From the NCBI GenBank assembly GCA_947253735.1, contig CAMYAU010000016.1:1-19129 (forward strand): 19,129 nucleotides of DNA, written 5' to 3'. The number at the start of each line of letters is the position of its first letter. The first letter of the stretch is position 1. This document shows, piece by piece, positions 1 through 7,186 of this stretch. A program made the translations under genes and the position numbers. The notes beneath the pieces were generated by a model, which did no database searches, was not told where the DNA came from, and saw only the letters and a program-made list of their open reading frames with translations. This stretch comes from an uncultured Varibaculum sp. (GTDB taxonomy: Bacteria; Actinomycetota; Actinomycetes; Actinomycetales; Actinomycetaceae).

Positions 1-155
1 TGGGGGATCGCGCGGACGATTATCAGGCGGCTTGTAATATCGGTATTGACGTGATCGGGGTTTCCTGGGGCGCAGGAAGTCGCGACGAGTTCCCGGGATC
101 CCCCTGGGTAAGTTCCGTATCAGAACTACAAGACATGCTGCTCACGACAAATTAA
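1..155 (+). CDS. HAD-family phosphatase, C-terminal end (partial)
   Basis: This is the last 50 codons of a gene that begins upstream of the window; the frame opens at base 3 and stops at TAA 153-155. The peptide starts with GDRADDYQAACNIGIDVIGV and continues SWGAGSRDEF. That matches the final motif IV region of phosphoglycolate-phosphatase-like HAD hydrolases, in which an acidic GD..xD motif binds Mg2+ and a hydrophobic strand leads into a V.WG.G turn. The substrate cannot be told from this fragment. It ends 16 bases before the MazG-like gene on the same strand, so the two may be cotranscribed. The family call is fairly sure; a specific Gph assignment is not. Confidence 0.7.
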   Translation, partial: GDRADDYQAACNIGIDVIGVSWGAGSRDEFPGSPWVSSVSELQDMLLTTN

Positions 156-171
156 TGGGAAAGGGAAAAAT

Positions 172-684
172 TTGATTAACCAGAACAAGGAAAGCTCACC
201 GGATTGCGATTCGCAGATGCAACCCCAGATTCCAGATCCGCATCGCCCGGAAGATTTAGTCCGGCAGTTTCACGAGGTCTATGGACTGCCGATTCAGCAT
301 GATCAGCCGGAAGTTGATCGCGAGCGGGTACATATGCGGATGCGTCTGATATATGAAGAAGTGAGTGAGCTTACCGGCGCGGTTTACGGGGCGCAGGCAC
401 GGCGCCTATTGGAAGAAACTATTTCTTCTTTGCCAGATGACGGTACCCGGGACACGGTTGAGACCGCGGACGCCCTCGCTGATCTGGTTTATGTGATCTA
501 CGGGATGGCGCTGGAATGCGGGATATCTCTACCGGCGGTGCTGCGGGAAGTGCAGGCTTCTAATCTGTCCAAACTGGACTCAGAGGGTAAGCCGATTTAC
601 CGCGAAGATGGGAAGGTTCTAAAGGGGGAAAATTTCTTTCCTCCCAACATCAAAAAGGCGTTAAAAACTCGTATTCCACAGTAG
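172..684 (+). CDS. MazG-like / phosphoribosyl-ATP pyrophosphohydrolase-like all-alpha NTP-PPase
   Basis: A 170-residue protein of the all-alpha NTP pyrophosphohydrolase superfamily. The sequence shows the metal-binding signature: EEVSEL at residues 62-67 (E62, E63, E66), followed about 30 residues later by ETADALADLVYV with E97, D100 and D104. The C-terminal part, DSEGKPIYREDGKVLKG, resembles bacterial and phage proteins often labelled phosphoribosyl-ATP diphosphatase-like. Such enzymes cleave NTPs, often non-canonical ones, to NMP and PPi; the real substrate here is unknown. It could be mistaken for HisE because of its annotation history, but it is longer and lies 13 kb from hisI. The start is TTG 172 with a weak purine-rich stretch before it. 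The first 25 or so residues are polar and look disordered. Confidence 0.75.
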   Translation: MINQNKESSPDCDSQMQPQIPDPHRPEDLVRQFHEVYGLPIQHDQPEVDRERVHMRMRLIYEEVSELTGAVYGAQARRLLEETISSLPDDGTRDTVETADALADLVYVIYGMALECGISLPAVLREVQASNLSKLDSEGKPIYREDGKVLKGENFFPPNIKKALKTRIPQ

Positions 685-689
685 GATGG

Positions 690-711
690 TTACTAAAGAG
701 TAATTCTTTTT
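690..711 (+). terminator. weak intrinsic terminator candidate after the MazG-like gene
   Basis: TTACT (690-694) and AGTAA (699-703) form a 5-bp AT-rich stem with loop AAAG, followed by TTCTTTTT. The stem is weak, so this is only a candidate. It lies 6 bases after the stop codon. Confidence 0.3.
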
Positions 712-824
712 GATACCGTAAGATAAAGTAGACTCGAAGGAACGATCGTTAGGTTGGTATGCCTTCATCTAGCTGCTCGCTTGGGTGGCGGATGACAGCT
801 GCCGGTCTGATTTAGCTCGCATCT

Positions 825-844
825 ATTTTGGGAAACCCCAAAAT
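825..844 (+). promoter_or_regulatory. perfect 8-bp hairpin just upstream of the oxidoreductase start
   Basis: ATTTTGGG (825-832) and CCCAAAAT (837-844) are perfect inverted arms with a 4-base loop AAAC. The hairpin ends 6 bases before the GGGGAGG Shine-Dalgarno (853-859) of the next gene. It could be an mRNA structure or an operator; nothing in the sequence decides which. The stretch 685-824 shows no convincing gene. Confidence 0.45.
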
Positions 845-863
845 GGGTAAAAGGGGAGGTAGC

Positions 864-1958
864 GTGGCTAAAGTAGTTGTCATTGGCGGCGGTTATGGTG
901 GCATAACCGTGGCAGGTGGCCTGGATGACGTGGCTGACGTTACGCTGGTCGAGCAAAAAGACCAGTTTGTACATCACGCAGCGGCACTGCGAGCAGCGGT
1001 GGATTCGGTATGGGGGCATACCGTATTTATGCCCTATAGCCGGCTGTTGGAACGCGGCCAAGTAGTCCACGGCACTTGCATGCGTGTAGATGGTCGCACC
1101 GTATATGTCGCCGGCCATGACCCTATCGAGGCAGATTTTCTGGTACTAGCAACGGGAACCACCTACCCCTTCCCCGCAAAACACATGGTTTCCCAGGCCT
1201 CGGTAGCAAAAGCACGTTTGGATCAAACTCGTGATAACTTGGCACGCGCTAAACGGGTTATGCTGGTCGGTTCCGGCACCGTCGGCGTGGAATTCGCGGG
1301 TGAGCTTACCTCCACTTACCCAGATATGAAGATCATCATGGTTGACAAGGAACCCTATATTTTGGGTACTCCTGGATACCTGGATTCTTTACGCGAAACC
1401 ATTACTGCCCAGCTAGAAGAACGTGGAATCGAGCTGGTGCTGGGGGCGCCGCTAGCCTATATGCCTCCGACGGACGTAGGAATGCTTTCCACTTTCCAGG
1501 TTGAGACCCTAGCTGGTGTACCTATCGAAGCGGATATGTGGTTCCTGTGCTACGGAGCTCAAACTTCTTCCGGTTATCTCCACGGGTCATATTCCCAGGT
1601 AATGCATGCCAATGGCACCGTTATGGTCGATGAGCACCTACGGGTCAAGGACATGGAAAATGTTTACGCAGTCGGTGATATTACCGATGTGCCGGAATCA
1701 AAGCGCGCAGATGCTGCTCGCGCTCACGCCCGGGTAGTGATCGCGAATATTCGCGATCAGCTTTCCGGTCGGCCTCCTTCGACAACCTATGCTCCGGGCA
1801 AGGAGTGGGTCATTTTGCCGTTAGGCCCTGATGGTGGTGCCTCACAGCTGGTTGACCCAGACGGTACGACGCGGATCGTCGGATCGGAAGAAACCGCTGA
1901 AATCAAGGGTACCGACCTGATGGTAACCATGATTCGCGGACAGCTTCACCTGCCCTAA
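864..1958 (+). CDS. NAD(P)/FAD-dependent oxidoreductase (type II NADH dehydrogenase / FSP1-AIF-like)
   Basis: A pyridine-nucleotide disulphide-reductase-fold flavoprotein of about 364 residues. VVVIGGGYGG at residues 4-13 is the FAD dinucleotide-binding loop, with ATGTTYPFP as the conserved second FAD contact. MLVGSGTVGVEFAGEL, with GSGTVG at about 136-141, is the NAD(P)H-binding Rossmann loop, and VYAVGDITD near 265-273 is the C-terminal FAD motif. There is no CxxC redox pair. FVHHAAALRAAVD after the first Rossmann unit resembles AIF/FSP1-like quinone oxidoreductases, so electron transfer from NAD(P)H to menaquinone is likely but inferred. I chose GTG 864 because homologues start M-x-K-VVVIGGGYGG and GGGGAGG lies 4 bases before it; TTG 828 and ATG 843 in the same frame would add 12 or 7 residues. 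No membrane segment is visible. Confidence 0.82.
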   Translation: MAKVVVIGGGYGGITVAGGLDDVADVTLVEQKDQFVHHAAALRAAVDSVWGHTVFMPYSRLLERGQVVHGTCMRVDGRTVYVAGHDPIEADFLVLATGTTYPFPAKHMVSQASVAKARLDQTRDNLARAKRVMLVGSGTVGVEFAGELTSTYPDMKIIMVDKEPYILGTPGYLDSLRETITAQLEERGIELVLGAPLAYMPPTDVGMLSTFQVETLAGVPIEADMWFLCYGAQTSSGYLHGSYSQVMHANGTVMVDEHLRVKDMENVYAVGDITDVPESKRADAARAHARVVIANIRDQLSGRPPSTTYAPGKEWVILPLGPDGGASQLVDPDGTTRIVGSEETAEIKGTDLMVTMIRGQLHLP

Positions 1959-1996
1959 GCATCCAGGTTGATTCGGAGCCCAGGGGGTAGTGTATC

Positions 1997-2401
1997 GTGG
2001 CTGACCGTTTACAACTGAAGTTCGATAATTTTGTCGGTGCGCTGCAAGCTCACTTGAATGCTGCGCGGAGCGCGGAAGATCCAGACTGTGATCCACAGGT
2101 AGCGCGGGCAGCAGAAAAACTAGAGGCGGCGTTTTCTGCCTACGACGAGGCTCTCTATTCTCAATTGGGCTGCGATCTGCCACTAGATATCTTCGAAGAT
2201 GAAGATATCGATTCTGAAAGTCTGTTTGAGCATGTTGATCAAGTTTTAGAAGCTGATGAATCCAGCTACTTCGAAGCAGACGAAGAATATGATTACGATG
2301 ACGACGATGAAGACGGTGACGATCTTCTAGACGAACCGGAAGAAATCCTCGACGAAGAATACGACTTTGACGAGGATGATGAGGAAGATGAGGACGACTA
2401 G
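1997..2401 (+). CDS. small protein with a long poly-acidic C-terminal tail, function unknown
   Basis: A 134-residue protein starting at GTG 1997, with AGGGGG (1982-1987) 9 bases before it. Residues 1-65 form a plausible helical domain beginning ADRLQLKFDNFVGALQAHL. After residue 65 the protein becomes extremely acidic: 31 of the 42 residues from 93 to the end are Asp or Glu, in runs such as DYDDDDEDGDD and DEDDEEDEDD. The DNA of the tail is a GAT/GAA/GAC-rich near-repeat. I recall similar short proteins in related actinobacteria under uninformative names, but cannot assign a function. A DNA-mimic or histone-like-protein-binding role, or a chaperone-type acidic tail, would fit the charge, but this is speculation. 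It follows the oxidoreductase by 38 bases and is probably cotranscribed. Confidence 0.7.
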   Translation: MADRLQLKFDNFVGALQAHLNAARSAEDPDCDPQVARAAEKLEAAFSAYDEALYSQLGCDLPLDIFEDEDIDSESLFEHVDQVLEADESSYFEADEEYDYDDDDEDGDDLLDEPEEILDEEYDFDEDDEEDEDD

Positions 2402-2416
2402 GTTTCCCCAGTTCTC

Positions 2417-3352
2417 TTACTCGCTAGCCTCGTTTAAAGCTACTCGAATCTGGTGAGGAACATGCGCATCTGCTGCTTTTAATACTGCAGCAAATTGCCC
2501 AGCGCTGCGCGCTCCCGTTAAAGCACTGGTCACCCCAGGTGCATCCTTAACCCAAGCTAATGCCAGTTTTAATGGCTCCCACTCTAGACCCTCGGCTCCC
2601 GCTAATACTGCCTCGATAATAGGTTGATATTCGGAAGATAGATAAGGGGCTACAAAACCTTGTAGATGTTGGGAAGCTGCCCGCGAATCTGGCGGAATGC
2701 TAGTTTGATATTTTCCGGTTAGCACCCCTCTTCCCAATGGAGACCAGGCGATAAAGCTGGAATCAAAATGCTCGGCAGCGCCCAGTACTTCGTCTTCAAC
2801 CTGGCGATTGACTAAAGAATATTCCCCTTGGACTGCGGCAATTTCATAGCGATCTTGTCCTAGCAATACCGCTAGTTCAGCCATTGCCCAAGCCGGGTAG
2901 TTTGAAACCCCGACGTAACGAGCACGTCCGGACCTCAGCGCCATCTCTAAAGCGGTTAAAGTTTCTTCTACCCGCACAAACGGATCGTAGTGGTGGACAA
3001 ACCACACATCAATATAAGAGGTTCCTAGCCGCTGTAAAGTTTGATCTAGGCCGCGCAGTAGATTTGCCCGGGAAGCATCAACTGAAGGGGGATCTCCTGC
3101 TCTTACCCCAGCTTTTGAACAAATCACCAGATCATCACGGGAAAATTCCTCGTCCAAAAGGGTGCCGATAAGCTTCTCCGACTCGCCCTCCCCATAGGTA
3201 GCGGCAGTGTCAAGCAAGTTCCCTCCGGCATCTAGGAACATTCGTAACTGCTGGCTGGCCTGTTCTAGATCGGTATCTCGCCCCCAGGTGAGAGTCCCTA
3301 GCCCCAAGCTGGAAACCATAAGTCCGGTGCGACCTAATCTTCTTTTCTCCAT
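2417..3352 (-). CDS. aldo/keto reductase
   Basis: A 311-residue (alpha/beta)8-barrel NADPH-dependent oxidoreductase. The full catalytic tetrad is visible: D48 in LLDTAATYG, Y53 in the same motif, K80 in VICSKAGV and H120 in WFVHHYDP. The start MEKRRLGRTGLMVSSLGLGT and the SPLGRGVLTGKY segment are typical of the subfamily with Kv-beta/YajO/GSP69-like members. The natural carbonyl substrate cannot be predicted. The ATG is at 3352. The acidic-protein gene on the other strand ends only 15 bases from its stop, and no clear terminator lies in the gap. The upstream sequence fits a leaderless transcript (see the promoter at 3353-3364). Confidence 0.88.
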   Translation of the reverse strand: MEKRRLGRTGLMVSSLGLGTLTWGRDTDLEQASQQLRMFLDAGGNLLDTAATYGEGESEKLIGTLLDEEFSRDDLVICSKAGVRAGDPPSVDASRANLLRGLDQTLQRLGTSYIDVWFVHHYDPFVRVEETLTALEMALRSGRARYVGVSNYPAWAMAELAVLLGQDRYEIAAVQGEYSLVNRQVEDEVLGAAEHFDSSFIAWSPLGRGVLTGKYQTSIPPDSRAASQHLQGFVAPYLSSEYQPIIEAVLAGAEGLEWEPLKLALAWVKDAPGVTSALTGARSAGQFAAVLKAADAHVPHQIRVALNEASE

Positions 3353-3364
3353 ACCCCCAGGTTA
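3353..3364 (-). promoter_or_regulatory. -10 element for a probable leaderless aldo/keto reductase mRNA
   Basis: On the minus strand TAACCT (3364-3359) is followed by GGGGGT and then the ATG at 3352-3350. The 6-base gap places the expected transcription start on or next to the A of ATG. No good -35 is visible. The 240-base space to uppP (3353-3593) is otherwise without a convincing gene. Confidence 0.45.
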
Positions 3365-3579
3365 AGGGGGAAGCAGGTGAGAAGTTTTCAGGCACGGCGC
3401 AAGACACGTAAATAGACATTTGAGAGGGCGAACTTAGAGGAACGTAATCATAATCTCGGGCGGGAAACCGCAGGCGTGCACTATAGGTACTAGGCGGATA
3501 GGGAGGTAACAGAGAAAAGCTTGCCGGTGAGGTGAGAGAAAACACCTAAAGGGAAGGCGAGTAAGGAACGCTAAAACGA

Positions 3580-3593
3580 TAGGCTTGGAGGTC
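3580..3593 (+). promoter_or_regulatory. -10 element for uppP
   Basis: TAGGCT (3580-3585) lies 8 bases before GTG 3594. GGAGGT (3587-3592) ends one base before the GTG, too close to act as a normal ribosome binding site for that codon, which favours a leaderless or near-leaderless start. Confidence 0.35.
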
Positions 3594-4424
3594 GTGAATA
3601 CCATTGAAGCCATAATCATGGGGCTGGTGCAGGGACTGACCGAATTCCTGCCAATTTCCTCCTCAGCTCATCTACGGATTTTAGGGGCACTGTTTGGAGA
3701 TGACCCCGGTGCCGCCTTTACCGCGATCACCCAGATCGGAACCGAAAGTGCCGTCCTCATTTACTTTTGGAAAGATATTAGCCGGATAGTGAGTAAATGG
3801 TTCCAGGCTTTCACTCCCACTCGCAGTGGGGTTACCCAAAATGACCCGGATGTACGGATGGGGTGGATGATTATCGTCGGTTCTTTGCCGATCGGGATCT
3901 TAGGGTTGCTGGGACAAGATTGGATTGAAAAAGAGTTCCGCAATATGTGGATCACCGTGGCGATGCTTATCCTATTTGCTTTGTTTCTGGGGGCGGCCGA
4001 CCGCTTTGGCAAGAAAGAGAAAACTCTTGATCATCTTTCCTGGGGACAAGCAATCCTTTATGGGTTTGCACAGGCCTTAGCGCTGGTTCCCGGGGTTTCC
4101 CGTTCGGGGGGAACTATTACTGCCGGTCGGCTCATGGGCTTTACCCGGGTAGCTGCAGCTCGCTACTCCTTCCTGCTGGCAATGCCGGCGGTTTTTGCTT
4201 CGGGATTTTATGAGGCCGCTAAATCGGTAGGTAACAATCCTGTCGGCTGGGGGCCGACGATCCTGGCAACGGTAGTGGCTTTCGCCGTGGGCTATGCGGT
4301 GATTGTGTGGTTTATGCGTCTGTTGGAAACTAAAACTTTCGCTCCATTCGTTGTTTATCGGCTAATCTTGGGGTCTGCAGTAGGAGTTGCGCTTGCCGCG
4401 GGGGCTCTCTCGGCTTTCGCTTAA
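3594..4424 (+). CDS. uppP: undecaprenyl-diphosphatase UppP (BacA)
   Basis: A membrane enzyme of 276 residues that removes a phosphate from undecaprenyl diphosphate to recycle the lipid carrier for peptidoglycan and wall polymers, and that can give bacitracin tolerance. Both family signatures are present: the QGLTEFLPISSSAH block at about 13-26, with E17 and the SSS cluster, and PGVSRSGGT at about 166-174 with R170. Several hydrophobic segments follow, including MWITVAMLILFALFLGA and a C-terminal ILGSAVGVALAAGALSAF helix. Length fits the family. GTG 3594 gives the usual N-terminus MNTIEAIIMGLVQG; an in-frame TTG at 3585 would add three residues. The HAD gene follows after 16 bases, probably in one operon. 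Confidence 0.93.
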   Translation: MNTIEAIIMGLVQGLTEFLPISSSAHLRILGALFGDDPGAAFTAITQIGTESAVLIYFWKDISRIVSKWFQAFTPTRSGVTQNDPDVRMGWMIIVGSLPIGILGLLGQDWIEKEFRNMWITVAMLILFALFLGAADRFGKKEKTLDHLSWGQAILYGFAQALALVPGVSRSGGTITAGRLMGFTRVAAARYSFLLAMPAVFASGFYEAAKSVGNNPVGWGPTILATVVAFAVGYAVIVWFMRLLETKTFAPFVVYRLILGSAVGVALAAGALSAFA

Positions 4425-4440
4425 AGTAAAGGAGATAAAT

Positions 4441-5082
4441 ATGGGGGCGGTTCTTTTCGATATGGACGGAACCTTGATTGATTCCGAACCGCTTTGGCAA
4501 CGTACAGAAAGGAAAATAGTTGCCAGTTTTGGGAAAGTCTGGACTGAAGAGGACGGCGACACTCTAACTGGACATTCGCTTTTCGATAGTGCCTCCCTCA
4601 TGATTGAGCTAAAAAGTCTGCCGCTAGAGCCGGAGAAGGTCGTGGACATGATGGTCGCCAATATGCACGAGCTCTATGTCTCTGAAGGGGTTCCCTGGAT
4701 ACCGGGAGCACGTGAGCTGCTGGGGGAGTTAGCCAGTGCCGGGATCCCAACTGCTTTGGTATCTGCATCCTATGAAATATTGGTGCACGATGTGTGTGCC
4801 AGCGCTCCGGAGGGATCCTTAGAAGTTATGGTGACGGGTTCGGAACCGGATATGCGGCAAAAACCCTCGGGGGATCCCTACCGGCTGGCGGCACAGCGAT
4901 TAAAAGTGCCGATAGAAAATTGCCTGGTGGTAGAAGATTCTACTCCTGGTCTGGCTGCTGGCCAAGATGCCGGGGCGCGCCTGGCACTCGTCGGGACTGG
5001 GGAAGTACCGGGCATTCCAGCTGCCTGCTTTGACTCCGTGGGAGATATGCATCTAAGTGATGTCCGGGAACTTTTAGCTTAA
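4441..5082 (+). CDS. HAD-superfamily phosphatase (beta-phosphoglucomutase-like, subfamily IA)
   Basis: A 213-residue hydrolase with all four HAD motifs: FDMDGTLID with nucleophile D7 and acid/base D9, ALVSAS as motif II, K141 in MRQKPSGD as motif III, and VVEDSTPGL with E165 and D166 as motif IV. The cap sequence between motifs I and II, starting SEPLWQRTERKIVASFG, is the small helical C1 cap of phosphatases acting on small phosphometabolites; the substrate is unknown. ATG 4441 is preceded by AAAGGAGAT at good spacing. The frame is open for 18 codons further upstream into uppP, but that extension is a shadow. The stop overlaps the end of the convergent nuclease gene by 9 bases. Confidence 0.85.
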   Translation: MGAVLFDMDGTLIDSEPLWQRTERKIVASFGKVWTEEDGDTLTGHSLFDSASLMIELKSLPLEPEKVVDMMVANMHELYVSEGVPWIPGARELLGELASAGIPTALVSASYEILVHDVCASAPEGSLEVMVTGSEPDMRQKPSGDPYRLAAQRLKVPIENCLVVEDSTPGLAAGQDAGARLALVGTGEVPGIPAACFDSVGDMHLSDVRELLA

Positions 5083-5940
5083 TTCCCCGGTTTCCTCGGC
5101 CTCTTCTTCTTGGGTGGAAAGTAATTGCTGCACTCCCTCACTAGAAATCTCGGGGGTGACCCCATCCATCAGGGGGCAATAGGCGCGATAATCACACCAA
5201 TTACATAGCGGAGAGCGGCGTGGGGGAAAATAGCCTGAATGTGCCTGCGTAGAGATCTGCTCCCAAACTGCCAGGATTTCCTCGGTGGTGGCATCAATAT
5301 CCGCGGGAGTGGGGGTGTAGGTGTAGACCTGCCGGTCCTTTAGGAAAAGCAGCTGCAAGCGAGTTGGCAGCTGGCCTTGCGTCAAGTACCACAGCAGTGC
5401 ATAAAAGCGAATTTGGAACTGGTAGGGACCGATGTAGCGTTCGGCGGGAGCTTTGCCAGTCTTGTAATCCACGATCCGTACCAACCCGGTGGGAGAAATA
5501 TCTACTCGATCAATATATCCATGCAGGTGCAGGTGGTTTTTATCGGTTACTCGCAAATATTTTTCCCGGTGCGCAGGGGCGAGGCGATCGGGGTTTTCCA
5601 TTTGAAAATAGTTAGCGAGCAACTGGCGAGCTGTTTCTAAGAACTGGTTTTCGTCGCCTTTGTTTTCCCCGAAAAGTTCGGCGAGTAAATCTGGTTTTTC
5701 GCTAAGCGTTTTCTCCCAGGCTTCCCCCATTTTGTTACTAGCGGCGGCAAAAGTCCGTTCTTGAGCTGGAAGGTCAAATAGATTTTCTAATGCTGCGTGT
5801 ACCAAAGTTCCCCGCTGACGCACCTGAGATTCTTTGGTAGGTAATTTATCTATCACTTGGAAACGGAACTGTAGGGGACAGTTCCTAAAAGTACCTATCC
5901 GGGAAGGGGAGAGGGCCGCGGTGCGCTTAGAAATGCTCAT
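5074..5940 (-). CDS. RecB-family PD-(D/E)XK exonuclease with Fe-S cluster cysteines
   Basis: A stand-alone 288-residue nuclease of the RecB/AddB-C/Cas4-like type. The catalytic motifs are H48 in GTLVHAALE, D144 in GYIDRVD, and D158 and K160 in VDYKTGK. Four cysteines suited to a [4Fe-4S] cluster are C21 in FRNCPLQF and C246, C249 and C255 in CNWCDYRAYC, the usual one-plus-three arrangement. The protein acts on DNA ends, but its partner is unknown; no helicase is nearby. Actinobacteria often carry this gene directly divergent from trmI and the ARC/Pup cluster. I chose ATG 5940 because a -10-like TACAAT sits exactly 6 bases upstream; a TTG at 5982 would add 14 residues lacking family resemblance and has no ribosome binding site. 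The C-terminus is acidic (EEEAEETGELS). Confidence 0.87.
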   Translation of the reverse strand: MSISKRTAALSPSRIGTFRNCPLQFRFQVIDKLPTKESQVRQRGTLVHAALENLFDLPAQERTFAAASNKMGEAWEKTLSEKPDLLAELFGENKGDENQFLETARQLLANYFQMENPDRLAPAHREKYLRVTDKNHLHLHGYIDRVDISPTGLVRIVDYKTGKAPAERYIGPYQFQIRFYALLWYLTQGQLPTRLQLLFLKDRQVYTYTPTPADIDATTEEILAVWEQISTQAHSGYFPPRRSPLCNWCDYRAYCPLMDGVTPEISSEGVQQLLSTQEEEAEETGELS

Positions 5941-5965
5941 AAGAATATTGTAAGGTGCTACCTTA
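5941..5965 (-). promoter_or_regulatory. recB-like gene promoter with overlapping palindrome
   Basis: On the minus strand TACAAT (5952-5947), then ATTCTT, then the ATG at 5940: a leaderless arrangement. A perfect inverted repeat, TAAGGT (5951-5956) and ACCTTA (5960-5965) with loop GCT, overlaps the upstream edge of this -10 and lies 25-39 bases before the trmI -10. It could be an operator controlling one or both divergent genes. Confidence 0.45.
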
Positions 5966-5989
5966 TGCCCGGGAACCAGCAAGAAAAGC

Positions 5990-6002
5990 TAGGATTAGGG
6001 GG
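5990..6002 (+). promoter_or_regulatory. -10 element for probable leaderless trmI mRNA
   Basis: TAGGAT (5990-5995) is followed by 7 bases and ATG 6003. GCTAGGATtAGGGG here closely matches GCTAGGATAGGGG before pyk. The run of G could also serve as a ribosome binding site for the in-frame ATG at 6012. Confidence 0.5.
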
Positions 6003-7109
6003 ATGAATCAGATGGGAACTGAAAACGGGCGCGGGTGTTCCCGGGGAGCTAGCTCGGATGTACCGACGCGTGTGCGCGGAGCTTTTCGGCTAGGAGACCG
6101 GGTACAACTCCAGGGTGCCTCCGGAGATTTACATACCGTTACTATCACCGAAAACGGCTGGTTTAATACGGCGAAAGCTTCTTTCGCCCTCGCTGAGTTA
6201 TTGGGGAGGGAAGAAGGCTGCCTGATTCGTTCCCGGGAAGGGCGCGAATTCTTGGCTTTTCGTCCTCGCCGCTTGGACTACACCCTGTCTATGCCGCGGG
6301 GCGCGGCAATTATCTACCCCAAGGATGCGGCACAAATCCTGCAGGATGCTGATATTTTTACCGGTGCTCGGGTTTTTGAATGCGGAGCCGGTTCCGGAGC
6401 ACTCACGATTTCACTCTTGGAGATGATTGGAGAAACTGGACAGTTGGTTTCGGTGGAAGAACGCGAAGACTTCGCCGATATTGCCCAAGCCAATGTGGAT
6501 ATATGGTTTGGTCATCCTCATCCCGCTTGGCAGCTGCAACGCGCACGCCTAGGGGAAATAAACTTGGCTAGCATTTACGGTCCTCACTATTTTGATCGCG
6601 CCGTCATTGACCTGCTTGATCCCTGGAGCTATTTGGACGATCTCTATAACCTGCTGGTTCCCGGCGGGGTGCTCTGTTGTTACGTAACGACTGTAACCCA
6701 AGTGTCTACGCTGGTAGAAGCGCTAAGAAGTGATGGGCGATTTGGTTTTACCTGCACCGAGGAAACTATCCAAAGACAGTGGCATACCGAGGGACTAGCG
6801 CTGCGTCCCGAACATCAAATGGTGGGACATACTGGGTTTTTAGTGACCTGCCGGGTACTGGCAAGCGGGGCACGGCGACCGAAAAAACTCGGAAGTGCTC
6901 CTAAGGCTGCAAAGATAAACGGTGGGCAGTGGCGTCCGGAAGATGATTGGGAACAAGTACGTCTAGGCCAACGTAATCCCGCGGAGCGGAAGACGCGTCG
7001 GGTGCGTCGCGATGTAGTCAGGCGCGCCGATTATTGGGCTCGAGGAAACAGCGCTGCAGTAGATGCGCCCCCGCCAGAGCCGGAAACTAGCCCCGGGGCG
7101 CCCTCCTAA
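6003..7109 (+). CDS. trmI: tRNA (adenine-58-N1)-methyltransferase TrmI
   Basis: An S-adenosylmethionine-dependent class I methyltransferase of 368 residues that makes m1A58 in the T-loop of tRNA, normally as a homotetramer. The N-terminal beta domain (about 20-90) carries FRLGDRVQLQG. The SAM loop is FECGAGSGALTISLL near 125-139, followed by LVSVEEREDFADIAQANV, and DRAVIDLLDPWSYLDDL is the catalytic-strand region of TrmI. The C-terminal 80 residues are very basic (RKTRRVRRDVVRRADYW) and suit tRNA binding; this extension is longer than in minimal homologues. Starts at ATG 6003 or ATG 6012 are both possible; the frame stays open to TTG-like codons upstream but without support. Adjacency to ARC is typical of actinobacteria. 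Confidence 0.9.
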   Translation: MNQMGTENGRGCSRGASSDVPTRVRGAFRLGDRVQLQGASGDLHTVTITENGWFNTAKASFALAELLGREEGCLIRSREGREFLAFRPRRLDYTLSMPRGAAIIYPKDAAQILQDADIFTGARVFECGAGSGALTISLLEMIGETGQLVSVEEREDFADIAQANVDIWFGHPHPAWQLQRARLGEINLASIYGPHYFDRAVIDLLDPWSYLDDLYNLLVPGGVLCCYVTTVTQVSTLVEALRSDGRFGFTCTEETIQRQWHTEGLALRPEHQMVGHTGFLVTCRVLASGARRPKKLGSAPKAAKINGGQWRPEDDWEQVRLGQRNPAERKTRRVRRDVVRRADYWARGNSAAVDAPPPEPETSPGAPS

Positions 7110-7186
7110 AATCTGTAATCATGGACAATCAAAGCAGGTTGCGAGGAAAACAAATAGGCTGAAAGCGGTTTATAGAAAGGACACTG

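Noticed and set aside
172..684. MazG-like gene as hisE
   Set aside because: It is longer than HisE, has a different C-terminal part, and is far from hisI.
765..1118. Minus-strand open frame of 117 codons
   Set aside because: It is antisense to the oxidoreductase N-terminus, has a Cys-rich unnatural composition and no family resemblance.
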